From NCBI GenBank assembly GCA_949752735.1, contig OX457042.1, positions 38,388,195-38,452,194 of the forward strand: DNA of 64,000 nt, written 5' to 3'. The notes under the pieces are model-generated. The model made no database searches. It saw only the letters and a list, made by a program, of their open reading frames with translations, and was not told the origin of the DNA. The stretch's first letter is position 1; the number at the start of each line of letters is the position of its first letter. The stretch comes from Lumbricus terrestris (Eukaryota; Annelida; Clitellata; Crassiclitellata; Lumbricidae). Shown in pieces: positions 61,086 to 64,000 of the stretch. A program made the position numbers and the translations under genes.

Positions 61086-62157
61086 CTAATTTACATAATC
61101 ATAAAAGCATCAACATTATTCAGGAAATCATATCTTTATTTAGTAAATTCCCAAAATTTTAAAAGTAGTTCACACATTCTGGGATAAAGCCATAACTGAT
61201 ACTGTTATCTTATGCAAAAACTGTCATTGAAGTCTATGAAATAGCCACCATTCATCAGTATGTGAACTGGAATCAACACAAACAGAGAGGTCCATGTCAA
61301 ATCAACCAAAATTTACACCTTTTCCCACTCTCCAAACCAGATTTTCTTGATTTATTACCAAAAATTCCTGATCATCTGGTATGAAGAACTGGAAAGCTTC
61401 AAGTGTCTATGTGAAAACTGACCGAGATATGGGCTACTCAAGTTGGTTTGGGTAGGATGAAAAATAAACGCAAATTTGCTTCTGCAAATTTTTTCCATTT
61501 TTACAGAAACATGAGTCTCCAATGTTGCTACAGGTGCCAAAGATTCATTCCAGTGATTGAGAAATAATTTGATTATATGGTGCCATCAAACCATTCACTA
61601 CACCTTCTGGCTGTGCCACCCAAACCACAACCGAATGGCATTATTGAACAAATTCGATATAAATTATGAATGAAATGGAACATTTGTTCAAAAAATCTGC
61701 ACATAAAAACTTTTAAAAGAATTTCCTTATAAAAGGAACAAATGTGAATGCGGAAATGATTCATAACTTTGCAATCATTATTGAGACTGCCTATGCTACT
61801 TACTTTCAAATTACATAATTATGCAGTGCAATTGCTAAATGCATCATCACGAATAGCAAAAATCACAGATCTTGACAAACTAATTCAATGACCTAATCCT
61901 AGGAGTACCAATAAACGTTTCATGCCGAGTGCTGTGTCTTGTCAGAGGGGTTGTCCAAAAGAGTTGTCCAAAGGAGGTCATAGTCCGGTTACCAAAGGAT
62001 TAGAGGTGGCAGAATAGCTGCTAAGGTGGGTGCGATTTAGGTCGAGAATTAGAAGTTGGAAGATCAGGTGATCAGGGTAAGAATCCCTAAAGAGGCAAGA
62101 CTTTAGTTTCGAATGGAAAGCCCAAGGAGAGGTGGATATAGAAGCCTGACCAACAAA
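61086..62157 (-). other. Intron 5' of FLII exon 1, nothing recognised before the LINE
   Basis: No first LRR exon or start codon of FLII is visible here on the minus strand. AGGTCCATGTCAAATCAACC at 61289-61308 resembles an interspersed-repeat end but has no partner. Confidence 0.5.
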
Positions 62158-63960
62158 GATTCCAGCGGACGATCTCATTTCAGCCGATGAATTCCACCAG
62201 TTCTTCGACAAGAAAGTGGCTGACGTGAGAGAGTCCACTGCTGATGCTGCTGACCCAACCTACATACCTACCTCTCACTGTCTACCATCATTCTCGTCAG
62301 TTACAGTTGATGACATTCTGGGGCTCATCCAGTGCACTCCAAACAAGCAGTCAACGGCCGATCCACTGCCCACGTGGCTGCTGAAGGAATGCGCTGGAAC
62401 GATCGCCCCATTTATTACTCAACTGGTGAACTACTCTATGGCAACTGGCAAAGTTCCAACGGCCTTCAAAGTAGCAACCATCACTCCGCTACCAAAGAAA
62501 CCTAGCTTAGATACTGCGGACGTCAAAAACTATCGGCCAATCTCCAACTTGTCCGTTATGTCAAAAATTCTGGAAAGGGTCGTATCCAGGCAACTTGTTC
62601 ACTATCTCAACATCAACCAGTTATTCCCAGACAGGCAGTCGGCCTACCGTGCTTTCCACTCCACCGAGACGGCTCTCGCAGATATTCTGTCTGACATTCT
62701 TCTTGCGATTGACTCTGGCAACTTCTCTCTTCTTTCACTCCTGGATCTGTCTGCCGCATTCGACACTGTCGATCACACTATCCTGCTCCAGCGACTGCAT
62801 CTTTCTTTTGGTTTGTCTTCCACTGCTTTACAGTGGATGACCTCCTACCTCACTGACAGACAGCAATGTGTCCGCCATGCCGGCTCCTCTTCAAAATCCA
62901 CCTTCATTACCTGTGGCGTTCCTCAAGGCTCAGTCCTGGGACCCATTCTCTTCCTCCTCTATACCGCCGATATCTTAACTCTAATATCCAACCATGGTCT
63001 GCAGGGTCATCTCTACGCTGATGACTCGCAGATCTATGGCTTCTGTCGTCCTTGTCCAACTGAAGTCCAGAATCTGCGATCCATCTCAACGAGCTGCATC
63101 AGTGACATCGCTGACTGGATGAAATGCAACCGACTGCAACTTAATTCATCCAAGTCGGAATTTCTCTGGTGCTCGTCTACGCGCAGAGTGGGAAAACTAG
63201 ACCGCAGCCCATTCGTCATTGGTGGGGATGCTGTCGTGCCAAAGAGTGAGGTCCGCGATCTCGGTCTTCTACTCGACAGTAACCTGTCAATGACACCACA
63301 TATCACTGCAGTTGTGCGAACCAGCTTCGGAATACTGAGACAGCTGAGATCTGTGTCTCGGTCACTCACACAGGAAGTGACACGCCACCTGATACAAAGT
63401 TTAATTTTGGGCCGAATCGATTACTGCAATGTCGCCTTTGCTGGCTTGCCACAGTGCAGTATCATTCGGCTTCAGGCGGTCATCAATGCTGCTGCTCGTC
63501 TGGTCCTGCGATTGAAAAAATTCGACCACATTTCTAGCGCGATTCGAGACCAGCTTCAGTGGCTTGGCATAGGTGCCCGCATCAATTTCAAACTTTGTAT
63601 CCTAATGTACAAATGCCTCAACAATTGCGCACCAGCCTACCTCGCGGCCAACATCAAACCGCTAGCAGACGATCCAAGGAGGTCCCGGCTGCGATCGTCC
63701 AAGACCGCCGACGTGTTCATTCCTGCGACGAAAACAAAAATGGGCGATCGCGCCTTTCGCGTCGCAGGCCCACGCGCCTGGAACAGTCTTCCATCAACCA
63801 TCCAGGATATCAAAACTGTATCAACTTTTAAAAAACAATTGAAGCTACACTTGCTCTCGAGCTCATGACATTTACTCTGACAGTTGACATTATGCGTGTA
63901 AAGCATCCTAGAAGTAGCTTGCTACTGACGATGCTATACAAATTGTCTGAATTACATGGA
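62158..63960 (+). mobile_element. 5'-truncated CR1-like LINE
   Basis: In-frame pol codons are readable from about 62158 (ISADEFHQFFDKKVAD), before the first ATG at 62216. The endonuclease domain is missing, so the copy is 5'-truncated. The 3' end ACGATGCTATACAAATTGTCTG at 63917-63940 resembles the tails of the other fragments in the window. Confidence 0.88.
62216..63868 (+). CDS. CR1-like LINE reverse transcriptase, C-terminal 550 aa intact
   Basis: Copies LINE RNA into DNA at the target site. Visible RT motifs: NYRPIS (105-110), LLDLSAAFDTVDH (175-187, catalytic D177), GVPQGSVLGP (234-243), YADD (267-270, catalytic DD), then the thumb and the C-terminal RAFRVAGPRAWNSLP. The frame is open to the stop at 63866-63868. 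The true protein would start further upstream with an APE-type endonuclease that is absent here, so ATG 62216 is only the first internal methionine. Intact RT without stops suggests a young insertion. No promoter is expected in a truncated copy. Confidence 0.92.
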   Translation: MADVRESTADAADPTYIPTSHCLPSFSSVTVDDILGLIQCTPNKQSTADPLPTWLLKECAGTIAPFITQLVNYSMATGKVPTAFKVATITPLPKKPSLDTADVKNYRPISNLSVMSKILERVVSRQLVHYLNINQLFPDRQSAYRAFHSTETALADILSDILLAIDSGNFSLLSLLDLSAAFDTVDHTILLQRLHLSFGLSSTALQWMTSYLTDRQQCVRHAGSSSKSTFITCGVPQGSVLGPILFLLYTADILTLISNHGLQGHLYADDSQIYGFCRPCPTEVQNLRSISTSCISDIADWMKCNRLQLNSSKSEFLWCSSTRRVGKLDRSPFVIGGDAVVPKSEVRDLGLLLDSNLSMTPHITAVVRTSFGILRQLRSVSRSLTQEVTRHLIQSLILGRIDYCNVAFAGLPQCSIIRLQAVINAAARLVLRLKKFDHISSAIRDQLQWLGIGARINFKLCILMYKCLNNCAPAYLAANIKPLADDPRRSRLRSSKTADVFIPATKTKMGDRAFRVAGPRAWNSLPSTIQDIKTVSTFKKQLKLHLLSSS

Positions 63961-64000
63961 GGAGGTACGGAAATAGAGTGCTCAGAAAGAGTTCAATATT

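Larger units (their letters stand above)
57294..60180. mobile_element. Outer DNA transposon with TAGGGCCCCCAGAAATT ends, 6-bp flank
   Basis: Left TAGGGCCCCCAGAAATTCGC and right (reverse complement) TAGGGCCCCCAGAAATTTGC agree for 17 bp and continue with GCGCAAA-rich arms. TCTATT lies directly outside both ends (57288-57293, 60181-60186). About 830 bp belong to this element; the rest is a nested hAT. The interior retains a short coding start (59562-59630). Confidence 0.85.

Noticed and set aside
61086..64000. FLII start codon and first LRR exon
   Set aside because: I looked for the conserved N-terminal LRR on the minus strand and found none, so it is placed outside the window.

Overview
The window is metazoan genomic DNA. 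It lies entirely inside one gene on the minus strand, an ortholog of Flightless-1 (FLII), the actin-binding protein made of leucine-rich repeats followed by gelsolin-like domains. I could place 32 coding exons between 61085 (5' side) and 1500 (3' side). All exons join in a consistent reading phase with canonical GT/AG borders, giving about 1140 codons with no stop. The first exon or exons (start codon and roughly the first 60 residues) lie beyond the right end. The last coding exon (roughly the final 50 residues and the stop) lies before the left end.

Large introns, eukaryotic splice signals, CR1-like LINEs, tRNA-derived SINEs and many hAT-type DNA transposons point to a non-vertebrate, probably marine, animal. 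The abundance of TAGGCCTA-like words suggests an invertebrate deuterostome, but I cannot fix the phylum.

Layout, left to right: 0-9 kb, C-terminal FLII exons 32-27 with LINE/SINE debris; 9-16 kb, exons 26-23 with a hAT copy carrying transposase remnant, LINE C-terminal fragments and ATT microsatellites; 16-29 kb, exons 22-16 with a foldback element, a solo LTR inside a LINE and another hAT; 29-41 kb, exons 15-7 with a TA-flanked element and a foldback element with 30-bp tandem repeats; 41-50 kb, exons 6-3 with several hAT insertions, two of them nested and one splitting a LINE; 50-60 kb, one large intron holding a complete transposon with an intact 754-codon gene, a LINE, a hAT and a three-level nest; 60-61 kb, LRR exons 2 and 1; 62-64 kb, a 5'-truncated CR1-like LINE with an intact reverse transcriptase frame.

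The strongest candidate for something little described is the 2.85-kb element at 52270-55123. It has a single uninterrupted 754-residue ORF, long imperfect terminal inverted repeats, a 20-bp perfect subterminal inverted repeat and matching 8-bp flanks. The protein shows a very divergent hAT-like pattern (D300, D367, CxxH at 396-399, RW at 507-508). Several other elements have exact target-site duplications, which give a relative insertion chronology within the introns.
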